From: Solirubrobacter ginsenosidimutans
GTDB lineage: Bacteria; Actinomycetota; Thermoleophilia; Solirubrobacterales; Solirubrobacteraceae
Direction: 5' to 3'
DNA length: 64,000 nt
NCBI RefSeq assembly: GCF_027587205.1
Contig: NZ_JAPDOD010000006.1
Coordinates: 1 to 64,000, forward strand
Made by a program: the position numbers and the translations under genes. Under the pieces are notes generated by a model. The model did not search any database. It had not been told where the DNA came from and saw only the letters and a program-made list of their open reading frames with translations. Within the stretch, counting starts at the first letter, position 1. Every line of letters begins with the position of its first letter. Below are positions 32,632-41,943 of the stretch, in pieces.

Positions 32632-35600
32632 GCAGGTGTTTTGCCCAGTGCGGCGTGAGTCAATTCCACGGCATCGGTCAGGCGTGTCAGCCAGAGAGCG
32701 GCCGCGTCGAGGTCTCCGGCGCCCGCGAGCCGCTCGATCTCGGAGGCGGCACCGGCGACCATGACCGCCCCGACATTCGCCGCGCTGCCCTTGAGCGTGT
32801 GCGCGTCGGTGCGCAGGCGCGCCAGGTCCGCCTCCGCCGCGGCGGCCTTCAGCGCCGCGACGCGCGGGCCGGTCTCGGACAGGAACAGCTCGCAGATCTC
32901 GTCGACGATCGCCTCGTCCCCGACGTCGCGGGCGAGCGATTTGAGGATCGAGCGGTCCATTACGGTCGGCTCGGTCGCGGCGATCCAGCGCTGCAGCACC
33001 GCGTCGAGATCGTCGGCGTGCAAGGGCTTTGAGACGTAGTCGTCCATCCCCGCGGCGATGCAGCGCTCGCGGTCGCCCTCCATCGCGTGGGCGGTCATGG
33101 CGATGATCGGCGTCCGCCCCGCCGCGCCCTCCAGGCGGCGGATCTCAGCGGTCGCGGCGTAGCCGTCGAGCACGGGCATCTGGCAGTCCATCAGCACCGC
33201 GGCGTACGTCTCGCGACGTACGGCGTCGACGGCCTCGGCCCCATGGGCGACCACCTCCACGCGGTAGCCGCGACGGCGCAGGATGTTGACGGCGACCGCT
33301 TGATTGGTCGCATTGTCCTCGGCGAGGAGGATCGATGCGCCGCGCCCGCGCGAGGCCGCCACGGTCTGGGGTTCCTGCCGCGGCGGCGCGCCGCCGCTCA
33401 TCGCCGTGGCGATCGCGTCGTAGAGCCGTGAATCGCGGACCGGCTTGGCGAGCGTTGCGCTCACGCCCGCCCCGCCGCGGGTCCGGCCGGCGGACGAGAG
33501 CAGGATCACCCGCGGGCCCGCGCCCGCCAGCGCGCGCACGACGCCGGTGCCGTCCAGCCCGGGCATGTGCTGGTCGAGCAGGACGAGGTCGTACGGCCGG
33601 CCTTCGGCCTCGCGGAGGCGGATGCGCTCGAGCCCTTCCTCGCCGCCGGACGCGACCTCGCAGCTCATGCGCCACGACGCGAGCCGCCGCTCGAGGATCT
33701 CGCGATTGGTCGCGTTGTCGTCGACGACGAGCACGCACAGGCCTTCGAGGTCGCGCGGCGGGGCGGGCGGCTTGACCACCGCCGCGCGGACGTCGACGGT
33801 GAACCAGAACAGGCTCCCGCGCTCGAGCGCGCTCTCGGCGCCGATCTCGCCGCCCATCATCTCGACGAGCTGGCGGCTGATCGCCAGCCCGAGCCCGGTG
33901 CCGCCGTAGCGGCGCGTGGTGGAGCTGTCGGCCTGCGAGAACGCCTCGAACAGGCGGCTGAGCTGCTCCGGGTCGATGCCGATGCCGGTGTCGTGGATCT
34001 CGAAGCGCAACTTGGCGCGCTCCCAACGGACCGCAACGAGGATTTCACCCTCGTGCGTGAACTTCACGGCGTTGCCGATGAGGTTCGTGAGGATCTGGCG
34101 CAGCCGCCCGTCGTCGCCGTGGACCGTGGCGGGCACGTCGTCGGCGATGCGGGTGACGAGCTCGAGCCGGCGCTCGTGCGCGCGGCTCGCGAGCATCTCC
34201 ATGACGTCCGCGACGGCATCGCGGAAGTCGAAGTCCGTCGGGTCGAGCTCGAGCCGTCCGGCCTCGATCTTCGAGAAGTCCAGGATGTCGTCGATGATCG
34301 ACAGCAGCGCGTCGCCGGACGTGCGGACGGTCTCGGCGAAGCTGCGCTGCTCGGCGTCGAGGGCGGTGTCCAGCAGCAGATCCGTCATCCCGAGGACGCC
34401 GTTCATCGGCGTGCGGATCTCGTGGCTGACGTTCGCGACGAACTCGGACTTCAACCGCGCCGCCTCGAGCGCCTCGTCGCGCGCGATCACCAGCTCCTGC
34501 TCGGCGCGGCGGCGCTCGATGAACTGGCCGAGGAACCCGGCGATCGAGGTCATCGTGCTCTCGAAGTCGAGGTCGCGCTCGTGCTTGACGCTGTCGACGA
34601 ACTCGAGCGCCCCGAGGCAGCGGCCGTCGCTGAGGATCGGGACCGCGAGCCCGACGCGAAGGGCGCGGCGGCGGATCACCGTCGAGTCGGCCGGCCGCTC
34701 GTCGCCGCCGAGGTCGCCGATCCAGACCGGTGCGCGCTCGGACCAGGCGGTTCCGACGAAGCCCTCGCCGCGCCCGAACGCCTTCCGGTCGCCGCCCGCC
34801 TCGCGGATCGCGTCCAGCAGGTCGGGGTCGGGCGACCACATCGAGGTCATCCGCAGGACGCTGCCGTCGAGCAGCCAGACCGCGCCGAAGCTCCAGCCCA
34901 GCGCCTCGCAGACCGCGTGGCTGAGCCGCTCGGCGGCGTCGGAGATGCTCGTCGCCTCGGCCAGGACGCGCCCGGCGGCGTGCTCGGCCTCGGTCCGGCG
35001 CTCCCGCCGCGCGCGCTCTGAGACGTCGCGGAAGATGATCGTCGCGCCGGCGATCCGCTCGCCTTCGCGCAACGGCGTGACGGTGTAGTCGACGAGCGCC
35101 TGGGTGCCGTCCGGGCGCCGGCTGGGGTGGGCGTGGCCCTCCCGGCGCTTGCCGTCGGCGAGCGTCTGGAAGGCGGGCGAGCCCGGCGGCGCGGCGGACT
35201 CGCCGGCCCGCTCCTCGCCCCCGGCGCGCTTCGCGGCGGCGTTGGCGAAGACGGTCTTGCCGTCACGGTCGACGGTGACGATGCCGTCGGCGACCGAGTC
35301 GAGGATCGCCTCGTTCTGGTGCGCGAGGTCGCGCAACTGGATCCGCGATCGCCGCAGCCCGAGGCCGGCGGCGATCGACAGCGCGAGCAGGAGCGCGCCG
35401 AGGCCGATCTCGAGCCGCAGGAGGAAGCGCTCGTCGTCGCGGCGCGCCTGCTCGATCTCCCGCAACGCGACGTCGCGGTCGGCGAACATCGCGATCAGCG
35501 CGGCGTCGTTGCGCGGCTCGCGCAGCACCACGTCGACGTCCGTGCAGAAGCGCCGCACGCTCGTTCGCAGGGCGCCTTCCCGGGCGTCGGCGAGGAAGCG

Positions 35601-35849
35601 CCGGCAGGCGGTCGTGGCGCGGTCCCCGGCGACGGCCGCGTCGCGTGGCCGGCCTTGGTTGGCCCGCAGCGTCGCGAGCGTGGCGTTCCCGCGCGCCGTG
35701 GAGAGCAGCTCGCGCCACGTGGAGGACTGGTTCAGGGTGCCGCGCGCGTTCTCGTGCTCGAACCCGAGGACAGCGGCGGCGACGAGGACCGCAAGCACCA
35801 GGAGGAGCGCAGCGCCGGATACATGTGCAGCCGACCGCCCGAGTCTCAC
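32628..35849 (-). CDS. Multidomain hybrid histidine kinase (PAS-GAF-HisKA-HATPase-REC-REC-Hpt)
   Basis: The 1073-residue protein has a TM helix at ~10-30, a ~130-residue extracytoplasmic helical sensor and a second TM near 155-175. A PAS domain ([16 protein letters not shown]) and a GAF domain ([14 protein letters not shown]) follow. Then come HisKA with [15 protein letters not shown], HATPase_c ([25 protein letters not shown]), two receivers ([11 protein letters not shown] and [11 protein letters not shown]) and a C-terminal Hpt ([13 protein letters not shown]). This is a self-contained phosphorelay. It ends by overlapping the single-domain receiver gene and lies upstream of glutamate dehydrogenase. 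The stimulus is unknown. Confidence 0.92.
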   Translation of the reverse strand: MRLGRSAAHVSGAALLLVLAVLVAAAVLGFEHENARGTLNQSSTWRELLSTARGNATLATLRANQGRPRDAAVAGDRATTACRRFLADAREGALRTSVRRFCTDVDVVLREPRNDAALIAMFADRDVALREIEQARRDDERFLLRLEIGLGALLLALSIAAGLGLRRSRIQLRDLAHQNEAILDSVADGIVTVDRDGKTVFANAAAKRAGGEERAGESAAPPGSPAFQTLADGKRREGHAHPSRRPDGTQALVDYTVTPLREGERIAGATIIFRDVSERARRERRTEAEHAAGRVLAEATSISDAAERLSHAVCEALGWSFGAVWLLDGSVLRMTSMWSPDPDLLDAIREAGGDRKAFGRGEGFVGTAWSERAPVWIGDLGGDERPADSTVIRRRALRVGLAVPILSDGRCLGALEFVDSVKHERDLDFESTMTSIAGFLGQFIERRRAEQELVIARDEALEAARLKSEFVANVSHEIRTPMNGVLGMTDLLLDTALDAEQRSFAETVRTSGDALLSIIDDILDFSKIEAGRLELDPTDFDFRDAVADVMEMLASRAHERRLELVTRIADDVPATVHGDDGRLRQILTNLIGNAVKFTHEGEILVAVRWERAKLRFEIHDTGIGIDPEQLSRLFEAFSQADSSTTRRYGGTGLGLAISRQLVEMMGGEIGAESALERGSLFWFTVDVRAAVVKPPAPPRDLEGLCVLVVDDNATNREILERRLASWRMSCEVASGGEEGLERIRLREAEGRPYDLVLLDQHMPGLDGTGVVRALAGAGPRVILLSSAGRTRGGAGVSATLAKPVRDSRLYDAIATAMSGGAPPRQEPQTVAASRGRGASILLAEDNATNQAVAVNILRRRGYRVEVVAHGAEAVDAVRRETYAAVLMDCQMPVLDGYAATAEIRRLEGAAGRTPIIAMTAHAMEGDRERCIAAGMDDYVSKPLHADDLDAVLQRWIAATEPTVMDRSILKSLARDVGDEAIVDEICELFLSETGPRVAALKAAAAEADLARLRTDAHTLKGSAANVGAVMVAGAASEIERLAGAGDLDAAALWLTRLTDAVELTHAALGKTPA

Positions 35850-35880
35850 TCGCTCACAGGTCCTCTGCGGTCACGGCGCC

Positions 35881-36774
35881 TTAAACTACTGGGACCGTTC
35901 CGCGGAAACTCACGCCTGTGAGGTTCTCCGAGAGGACCCACAGCTTGCGAGCGGTCTCCTCGTCGGTCGCGGCCGTGCTGCGCGAGACGAGCGTCGGGTG
36001 CCCGCGCATCTCGAAGCGCCCGTCCGGTCCGGCGTAGCTGTTGCCCGGGATGTCGGCGGTGGCGGCGAAGAGGGTCGGCTCGGCGCCCATGTCGCCGGTC
36101 TGCGCGAACAGGCGGTTGCCGATGCCCATCAGCGTGTCCTCGATCCGGTTGCCGGAGCGCGACTGGAGGTTGGTCGAGGCCCAGCCGGGGTGGGCGCCGA
36201 CCGAGCGCACGCTCGAGCCGGCCTCGTCGAGGCGCCGCTGGAGCTCGGCCATGAACAGCAGGTTGGCCAACTTCGCCTGCCCGTAGGCGAGGTGGCGCTT
36301 GTAGCCCTGCTCCCAATTGAGGTCATCGAGGCGGATCTTGCCGTAGCGGTGCGAGCCGGAGGCGACGGTGACGACGCGGTCCTTGATGTGCGGCAGCAGC
36401 AGGTTGGTCAGCGCGAAATGCCCGAGGTGGTTGGTGCCGATCTGCATCTCGAACCCGTCCGCGGTGTGCTGCAGCGGCACGTTCATCACGCCGGCGTTGT
36501 TGATCAGGACGTCGACGTCTGTGTGGGTGGCTTCGGCGAAGGCCCGGACGGAGGCGAGATCGGCGAGGTCGAGCGGGCGGACCTCGGTCTCGCCGCCGAT
36601 CGTCCGCGCCGCCTCCTCGCCCTTGGCGGTGTTGCGGACCGCGAGGACGACGTGCGCGCCCTTGGCCGCGAGCGCCTTCGCGGCGCCGAGCCCGATGCCG
36701 CTGTTGGCGCCGGTGATGACGAAGGTGCGGCCGGTCTGGTCGGGGATGTCTTGCGGGGTCCAGGAGGAGGTCAT
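35881..36774 (-). CDS. Short-chain dehydrogenase/reductase (retinol dehydrogenase-like)
   Basis: The 297-residue SDR has the cofactor motif TGANSGIGLG near residue 18, NNAGVM, and the catalytic Ser in VVTVASGSHR with Tyr-Lys in LAYGQAK. The retinol-dehydrogenase-like family acts on hydrophobic alcohols or ketones. The ATG at 36774 (MTSSWTPQD) was chosen because a consensus promoter ends 7 bases upstream; a longer frame would start inside that promoter. It is divergent from a TetR gene that probably controls it. Confidence 0.9.
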   Translation of the reverse strand: MTSSWTPQDIPDQTGRTFVITGANSGIGLGAAKALAAKGAHVVLAVRNTAKGEEAARTIGGETEVRPLDLADLASVRAFAEATHTDVDVLINNAGVMNVPLQHTADGFEMQIGTNHLGHFALTNLLLPHIKDRVVTVASGSHRYGKIRLDDLNWEQGYKRHLAYGQAKLANLLFMAELQRRLDEAGSSVRSVGAHPGWASTNLQSRSGNRIEDTLMGIGNRLFAQTGDMGAEPTLFAATADIPGNSYAGPDGRFEMRGHPTLVSRSTAATDEETARKLWVLSENLTGVSFRGTVPVV

Positions 36775-36781
36775 GCGATTC

Positions 36782-36810
36782 AAAGTAGACGATGACAACA
36801 ATGATGTCAA
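36782..36810 (-). promoter_or_regulatory. Consensus promoter of the SDR gene, probably giving a leaderless mRNA
   Basis: On the minus strand a perfect -35 TTGACA (36805-36810) is followed after 17 bases by TACTTT (36782-36787). The ATG at 36774 lies 7 bases beyond the -10, so transcription should start at or next to the start codon. The same DNA holds direct repeats GACAACA at 36794-36800 and 36812-36818 and a GACA-N7-TGTC dyad, candidate binding sites for the divergent TetR protein. Confidence 0.65.
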
Positions 36811-36836
36811 CGACAACATGTAAGATCGTCGGTGCC

Positions 36837-37427
36837 TTGACGACGTCCGCCCGCACCTACCACCACGGCAACCTGCGCCCGGCGCTGCTCGCGGCCGCCG
36901 AGAGCGCCCTGGCGGCGGGGGAGGATCTATCGATGCGCGAGCTGGCGCGCCAGGTGGGTGTGAGCCACGCGGCGCCGCGCCGGCACTTCCCGGACAAGCA
37001 GGCGCTGCTGGACGCCCTGGCGGAGGACGGGTTCGTCCGGCTCGGGGACGAGTTGCGCGACGCGATCGCCGAGGGGGACTTCTCGGCGCGGCTGCTGGGG
37101 TTCGCGCGGGCCTACGTCGCCTTCGCGGTCGAGCACGCGGCGCTTTTGGACCTCATGTGGGCGGGCAAGCACCGCCTCGAGGCGGTGCGCGTCGCCTCCG
37201 ATCAGGCGTTTCGCGCGCCGCTGGCCCTGATCGCCGAGGGCCAGGCGGCGGGCGAGGTGGTCGCGGGCGACCTCGAGGAGGTCGGAACCGTCGCCGTCGC
37301 GACGCTGCACGGGCTGGCGGCGATGGTCAACAACGGCATGCTCGACGCCGCCGCCCTGGACGAGATCGTCCCCGCCACCGTGGAGCGCTTGCTGCTGGGC
37401 TTGCGCCCTAGGGCTCCTAAGCCTTGA
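36837..37427 (+). CDS. TetR-family regulator
   Basis: The protein begins (TTG start) LTTSARTYHHGNLRPALLAAAESAL and has a TetR helix-turn-helix (LSMRELARQVGVSHAAPRRHFPDKQALLDAL) with a helical effector domain, ~196 residues. ATG codons at 36792-36804 are in frame but would lie in the promoter/operator DNA, so the TTG at 36837 just before the conserved ARTYHHGNL block is preferred. It is divergent from the SDR gene and probably represses it. It overlaps a tiny convergent ORF by 11 bases. Confidence 0.87.
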   Translation: MTTSARTYHHGNLRPALLAAAESALAAGEDLSMRELARQVGVSHAAPRRHFPDKQALLDALAEDGFVRLGDELRDAIAEGDFSARLLGFARAYVAFAVEHAALLDLMWAGKHRLEAVRVASDQAFRAPLALIAEGQAAGEVVAGDLEEVGTVAVATLHGLAAMVNNGMLDAAALDEIVPATVERLLLGLRPRAPKP

Positions 37428-37524
37428 GCCAGCGGCGCAGACGCTGCCAGGGCCCGATGAACACGGCCCGCAGCACAAGCGTGCCGTCGGCAGTGCGGGT
37501 CGGGATGTACTCGAGCTTGCTCAT
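37417..37524 (-). CDS. Possible 35-residue small protein
   Basis: An ATG at 37524 opens a frame reading MSKLEYIPTRTADGTLVLRA and ending WQRLRRWLKA before TAG at 37417-37419. The composition (basic, Trp-containing C-terminus, G/C-biased third positions) looks coding rather than random. No clear ribosome-binding site was seen. It overlaps the end of the TetR gene by 11 bases. Function unknown; conservation in relatives would decide. Confidence 0.4.
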   Translation of the reverse strand: MSKLEYIPTRTADGTLVLRAVFIGPWQRLRRWLKA

Positions 37525-37577
37525 GAGTTGCAGATTGCCACCAAGTCCTGAAGGACACATCAACTTTGTCTGGTGAG

Positions 37578-38042
37578 ATGCGGGCGCCGATGCTCCGGAT
37601 CTTGCTCCTTTGCTGGTTGGCGGTCGTCGCCGCCGGGTGCTCCGACCTCACGGTCGTGGCGGAACCGCCGACGGTCACGCCGACACCGGCGGTCGCGGCG
37701 CGTTCGTGCGTCACCCCAGCGGGCGTCGTGAACATCTCCTTCTCCAAGACCAAGTACCCGAACATCCGCCGCCACTACTTGGCCGCGATCCGCGAGGGCT
37801 GGCCCAAGGTGCTGACCGTGCACCGGGCGGGCGCGGACACGCGCCGTGACCGGCTGCTGCGCGGTGTCGCCACCCGCCCGGGGATGGATCGCGACGAGTA
37901 CCCGCCCGCGGTCGCCCGCGGCTCCTTCCGCGCCGACGTCGCGTACGTGCCGAGCTCGGAGAACCGCTCGCACGGCTCCACGATGGGGTTGAAGCTGCGC
38001 CGGTACTGCGACGGCACGCGCTTTCGCTACGTCTTCTACTAG
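37578..38042 (+). CDS. Lipoprotein with NucA/NucB-type DNase domain
   Basis: The ~154-residue protein has a signal peptide and lipobox (LAVVAAGC, Cys21), so it should be anchored outside the membrane. The mature part carries the hallmark MDRDEYPPAVA of the NucA/NucB nuclease family (DRDEYP), with NISFSKTKYPNIRRHY upstream and Ser/Asn residues (PSSENRSHGSTMG) downstream, as in the catalytic region of that family. Such secreted nucleases degrade extracellular DNA. An upstream TTG (37566) and a further ATG (37590) are possible starts. It is convergent with the EEP-family gene with a 4-base overlap. Confidence 0.75.
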   Translation: MRAPMLRILLLCWLAVVAAGCSDLTVVAEPPTVTPTPAVAARSCVTPAGVVNISFSKTKYPNIRRHYLAAIREGWPKVLTVHRAGADTRRDRLLRGVATRPGMDRDEYPPAVARGSFRADVAYVPSSENRSHGSTMGLKLRRYCDGTRFRYVFY

Positions 38043-38953
38043 TCCAGGTCGAAGCGGGCGAAGACGGGCGCGTGGTCGGAGCCGTCGGAGGCGGGTCGGG
38101 GGCCGGTGATCGACGGCAGGTCGGTCGTGCCGGTGTCGACCGCTTGGAGGGCTTGGGCCAGTGGATGGCTGACGAGGATGTGGTCGATGAGCTCGGGCCG
38201 GCCGCTGAAGATGCGGCTGAACGCGCGGCCCTCGGGGAGCATCGGCGCGAGGTTCCACAGCCGTTGCGGATCGCCCTTGTCGGGCTTGTCGAACCCGCCC
38301 GTCTTGAACTCCGAGCCCGGCGGGCCGAGCAGGATCTGGGTGGTCGCCGCCAGCGGCTCGTCGTTGAGGTCGCCGAGCACGACCACCGTGCGGCCCTCCT
38401 TGAGCAGCGTCGTCGCGTGGTCGCGCAGGGTGATCGCCTCGGCGGTGCGGAGGGCGAGCGCGTAGCCGGCGTAGCGGGCACGCTGGTCCTCGTCCTTGGG
38501 CTGGAAGCGCCCGGCGTAGGTCAAGAGCTTGGACTTAAGGTGGGTGGTGATCAGGTCGATGCCGGCGACCTGGACGCGGAGCGCGCCGCGGCCCATCTGC
38601 GTCGTGGTCGTGCCGTCGTCCTCGAGCCGCACGGGGTCCGTCTCGGCGGGGAACGCCCGGATCCGCTCGACGTCGGTGAACGGCTCGCGCGAGAGGAAGC
38701 CGACACGGATGCCGCGGTCGTCGGCGTCGGGGGAGAGCTCGGCGTGCCACTCACCCTCGAGCTTGGCGCGCAGGTCCTCGAACGCCTGCGCGTCGCCGAC
38801 CTCCTGCGCGGCCAGCACGTCCGGCGCGATCTGCGTGATCATCGCCGCCAGCGAGGCGAGCTTCGTGTCGTAGGTCGCCTGGTCCGGCGGTCCTGCCTCG
38901 GTTCCGGGGAGAAACAGGTTCTCCAGGTTCCAGGTCGCGATCGTGAACGTCAC
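38039..38953 (-). CDS. Endonuclease/exonuclease/phosphatase (EEP) family protein
   Basis: The 304-residue protein has the EEP signatures: IATWNLENLF at the N-terminus, APDVLAAQEVGD (metal-binding Glu), VVVLGDLNDEP, LIDHILVS and the terminal SDHAPVFARFDLD. These are Mg-dependent hydrolases of phosphodiester bonds; DNase, RNase or phospholipid substrates are all possible. There is no signal peptide with the GTG start at 38953. That GTG overlaps the TGA of the upstream TetR gene (GTGA), so they form an operon. Confidence 0.88.
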   Translation of the reverse strand: MTFTIATWNLENLFLPGTEAGPPDQATYDTKLASLAAMITQIAPDVLAAQEVGDAQAFEDLRAKLEGEWHAELSPDADDRGIRVGFLSREPFTDVERIRAFPAETDPVRLEDDGTTTTQMGRGALRVQVAGIDLITTHLKSKLLTYAGRFQPKDEDQRARYAGYALALRTAEAITLRDHATTLLKEGRTVVVLGDLNDEPLAATTQILLGPPGSEFKTGGFDKPDKGDPQRLWNLAPMLPEGRAFSRIFSGRPELIDHILVSHPLAQALQAVDTGTTDLPSITGPRPASDGSDHAPVFARFDLD

Positions 38954-39516
38954 CCGAGCAAGGCTTGCAGCTGCCGGCGCACCGCGTCCCGCAACCACGC
39001 GGGATCTTCACCGGAGAGCAGGACGGTCAGGCGCAGGCCGTCGAGCGTCGAGACGATCAACCGGATGTCGACCTCGGGGGTGTCCTGGAGGACGCGCTCG
39101 CCGAGCGCGCGCAGCCCTCGACCCCAGTTGTGGTGGGTCTCTTTCGCGCGCGGCGAGTCGGCCAGCTCGATCTGCAGGCGGTACAGCGCGACGACGACGT
39201 CACGCTCGGTTGTCACCTGCTCGATCAGCCAGTCGGCCAGTTCCTGCGCCCAGGCGTGCGGGTCGAAGGCGGCGTCTCCGAGCCGGTCGGCGATCTCCGC
39301 GATCCGGGCGACCTCATGGTCCGCGGTCCAGCGCAGCGCGGCCTCGAGGATGTCGGCCTTGGTGGCGAAATGCCAGGTGGTGGAGGAAAGCGACACACCG
39401 GCCTCGGCGGCCACGCGCCGGTGGGTGAGGGCGCCGACGCCCTCACGCGCGACGATCGCGACGGTGGCCGCGACGATCGACTCGCGGACCCGCTGAGAAG
39501 CCTCTGCGCGCGTCAC
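38950..39516 (-). CDS. TetR-family regulator with two perfect upstream operators
   Basis: The 188-residue protein has the TetR helix-turn-helix (IVAATVAIVAREGVGALTHRRVAAEAGVSLSSTTWHFATKADIL) and a helical C-terminal domain. It is divergent from the copper-protein operon. Between the two genes lie two AGTACG-N2-CGTACT palindromes. A minus-strand -10-like TAGGAT (39524-39529) ends 7 bases before its ATG, so its mRNA is probably leaderless. It is translationally coupled to the EEP-family gene. Confidence 0.9.
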   Translation of the reverse strand: MTRAEASQRVRESIVAATVAIVAREGVGALTHRRVAAEAGVSLSSTTWHFATKADILEAALRWTADHEVARIAEIADRLGDAAFDPHAWAQELADWLIEQVTTERDVVVALYRLQIELADSPRAKETHHNWGRGLRALGERVLQDTPEVDIRLIVSTLDGLRLTVLLSGEDPAWLRDAVRRQLQALLG

Positions 39517-39532
39517 TGCCGGAATCCTAACC

Positions 39533-39574
39533 AGTACGTTCGTACTTGCGAAGGCAGTACGCCCGTACTAGATT
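39533..39574. promoter_or_regulatory. Tandem TetR operators AGTACG-N2-CGTACT and promoter of the multicopper oxidase operon
   Basis: Two perfect palindromes occur: AGTACGTTCGTACT (39533-39546) and AGTACGCCCGTACT (39556-39569), centres 23 bases apart (about two helical turns). A plus-strand promoter TTGCGA (39546-39551), 17-base spacer, TAGATT (39569-39574) runs through them, and the oxidase ATG is 11 bases after the -10. Occupied operators would block transcription both ways. Confidence 0.75.
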
Positions 39575-39585
39575 CTCCGGCGGTC

Positions 39586-40641
39586 ATGGGGTCCGGGTCA
39601 CTCAGCACTCGTCGCTCGTTCTTCGGTGCCGCGGGCGGTGCTGCCCTGCTGTGCACGATCGGCGGCGAGACGGTGACCATCGACGGTCCCCGCTCCTTAC
39701 GGAAGGCCGACGCGGCCGCCGCGCGGGTTGGTCGCCCGCGCGGCGCCGCGCTATCTCAGGCGATCCTGCCGATCCAGCCGGCGCCCGGCGGCGTGCGCAA
39801 GGAGTACTGGATCCAGGCCGAGACGGCACGGCTGGCGATCACGCCGGGGCGCCGCGACGAGTGGCACGACAAGGCGGTCCCCGGCGGGCGCAACGAGTTC
39901 ACCGCGTACGTCTACCGCGAGATGACGCCCGGCTTCGCGGAGTACCGGTTCGGCGCCGCGATGCCCGGGCCGATGCTCACCGCCGAGGTCGGCGACGTGC
40001 TCGTGGTGCACTTCCGCAACGGCGACACCAAGCTGCGCCAGGCGGTCACCATGCACCCGCACGGGGTCAAGTACAACCCGGAGTACGACGGCTCGTACAT
40101 GGGCGAGTTCACGCGCGCGGGCGGGTTCATCGCTCCCGGCGAGTCGTTCACCTACCAGTGGGAGTGCACGCCGGACTCGGTGGGTGCGTGGCCGTACCAC
40201 GACCACGGGCCCAACCACACGCTGAACACGTTCCGCGGGCTGTTCGGGTCGATCGTCGTGCGCCCGCGCGGCGCGAAGTGGCCGGACCGCGTGTACACGC
40301 TCTTCGCTCACACGCTCCCGCCGCCGGTGACGGGGTTGGAGCGGGCGTTTCAGTGCTTCAACGGGCGCGCGTACGCGGGCTCGACGCCGATGCTGGTGTC
40401 ACGCGTGGGCGAGGACGTCGAGGTCCACGCGATCGGCATGGACTCCAACTTCCACACGTTCCACATCCACGGCCACCGCTGGCGCGATCCCGCGGGTGCC
40501 TTCATCGACAACCCGACGTTCGGCCCGAACGAGACCGTGACGGCCCGCTTCGTCGAGGACAACCCCGGTCGCTGGCTCTACCACTGCCACGTGTTCTCCC
40601 ATCAGGACGCGGGGATGGCGGGCTGGTACGTGGTCGAGTAA
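39586..40641 (+). CDS. Tat-exported multicopper oxidase (two-domain laccase-like)
   Basis: The 351-residue protein has a twin-arginine signal (STRRSFFGAAGGAALL). All four copper motifs are present: MHPHGVKY (HxH), WPYHDHG (HxH), FHTFHIHGHRW (HxxHxH) and YHCHVFSHQDAGM (HCHxxxHxxxGM). The axial Met in the last motif points to a moderate-potential type 1 copper. Size fits two-domain small laccases. It oxidises phenols or metal ions outside the cell while reducing oxygen. It starts a three-gene operon with a beta-helix protein and a cupredoxin, probably under the divergent TetR. Confidence 0.92.
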   Translation: MGSGSLSTRRSFFGAAGGAALLCTIGGETVTIDGPRSLRKADAAAARVGRPRGAALSQAILPIQPAPGGVRKEYWIQAETARLAITPGRRDEWHDKAVPGGRNEFTAYVYREMTPGFAEYRFGAAMPGPMLTAEVGDVLVVHFRNGDTKLRQAVTMHPHGVKYNPEYDGSYMGEFTRAGGFIAPGESFTYQWECTPDSVGAWPYHDHGPNHTLNTFRGLFGSIVVRPRGAKWPDRVYTLFAHTLPPPVTGLERAFQCFNGRAYAGSTPMLVSRVGEDVEVHAIGMDSNFHTFHIHGHRWRDPAGAFIDNPTFGPNETVTARFVEDNPGRWLYHCHVFSHQDAGMAGWYVVE

Positions 40642-40665
40642 GCAGTAGGAGAGAGGGAGAGGTCA

Positions 40666-41943
40666 ATGCGCAAGACGTTGCTCGCCGTGCTGGTCGTGGG
40701 GCTCGCGGTGCCGGCCACCGCCGCCCGTGCCCAGACGTACCCGGAGCCCAAGCAGCCCGGGCCGGTCGAGTCGGCGCCCAAGGGGCCGCACAAGACGTAC
40801 ACCGTGTGCAAGTCGGGGTGCGACTTCATGGCGATCCAGAAGGCCGTGGACAAGGCGCGCGCGGGCGACACGGTGCGGGTGAAGAACGGCACGTACCGCG
40901 AGGCCGTGAAGGTCAACGGCTCCGGCAAGCGCTACCTCAAGCTCGTGGGCAACGTGAAGGACCCGTCGAAGGTGTTGCTGAAGGCGAAGGGCTCGATGCA
41001 GAACGGGATCTTCGTCAACGACGCCGACGAGGTCACCGTCGACGGCTTCATGGCCCGCGGCTACAAGTCCAACGGCTTCTTCTTCACCAACCTCAACGGC
41101 TACACGATGAACCACCTGATCGCGCGCCAGACCGGGGTCTACGGCCTCTACGCGTTCAACACCATCGGTGGGTCGATGCTCAACTCCGAGGCCTACTACG
41201 TCAACGACGGCGCGTTCTACATCGGGCAGACGCCGCCACAGGCCAAGCCGATCCGCTCGATCGTGCGCAACGTCTCCGGGTGGGGCTCACCGATCGGCTT
41301 CAGCGCCACCAACATGCGCTACGTGACGATCACCAAGAGCCGCTTCTACAACAACGCGCTCGGGATCGTCCCGAACGCGCTGGACAGCGAGAAGTACCCG
41401 CCGGCCGAGGACAACGTCATCACCGACAACGACATCTTCTGGAACAACTTCAATTTCCATCAGGGCAAGCCGCCGTTCGCGGTTCGCTCCGAGGGCACCG
41501 CGGCGCTCGCACCGGTCGGCACCGGCGTCCTGCTGCTCGGCGGGCGCGGCAACCGGATCGAGAACAACCGCATCTACGGCAACTTCATGACCGGCGTGGC
41601 GGCGGTCGAGGGCATCCTGCTGGCCAAGAACCCCGATGCGCGAGCGCTCGCCAACAACGTCGTCCAGAACAACCAGTTCGGCCTCAACGGGACCGACGTC
41701 AACGGCTACGACATCTCCTACGACGGCAACGGCACCAACAACTGCTTCTCGATGGCGGGCGTGACGTCGATGTTCCCCGCCGACGGTTCGACCTTCGCCG
41801 GCTGCGGCGGCGCGAACGCGTTCAGCAAGCCGACGCAGGACGCGATGACCGGCTGGATCGGCGAGAACGCCCTGAAGTTCTGGAACAAGCACCCGCACCC
41901 GGCCAAGCCGGGCTTTGAGCCGCTGGAGGTCTTCGGCTCGTGA
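40666..41943 (+). CDS. Secreted right-handed parallel beta-helix protein
   Basis: The 425-residue protein has a Sec signal peptide (MRKTLLAVLVVGLAVPATAARA). The body is built of ~20-25-residue turns rich in Asn, Gly and Val (FMAIQKAVDKARAGDTVRV, DNVITDNDIFWNN, NRIENNRIYGNFMTG, NNVVQNNQFGLNG), typical of the right-handed beta-helix/NosD-CASH fold. A strong ribosome-binding site (AGGAGAGAGGGAGAGG) precedes the ATG. It may bind a polysaccharide, or like NosD assist copper delivery to the neighbouring oxidase; the second idea is inference from context. It overlaps the next gene by 4 bases. Confidence 0.82.
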   Translation: MRKTLLAVLVVGLAVPATAARAQTYPEPKQPGPVESAPKGPHKTYTVCKSGCDFMAIQKAVDKARAGDTVRVKNGTYREAVKVNGSGKRYLKLVGNVKDPSKVLLKAKGSMQNGIFVNDADEVTVDGFMARGYKSNGFFFTNLNGYTMNHLIARQTGVYGLYAFNTIGGSMLNSEAYYVNDGAFYIGQTPPQAKPIRSIVRNVSGWGSPIGFSATNMRYVTITKSRFYNNALGIVPNALDSEKYPPAEDNVITDNDIFWNNFNFHQGKPPFAVRSEGTAALAPVGTGVLLLGGRGNRIENNRIYGNFMTGVAAVEGILLAKNPDARALANNVVQNNQFGLNGTDVNGYDISYDGNGTNNCFSMAGVTSMFPADGSTFAGCGGANAFSKPTQDAMTGWIGENALKFWNKHPHPAKPGFEPLEVFGS

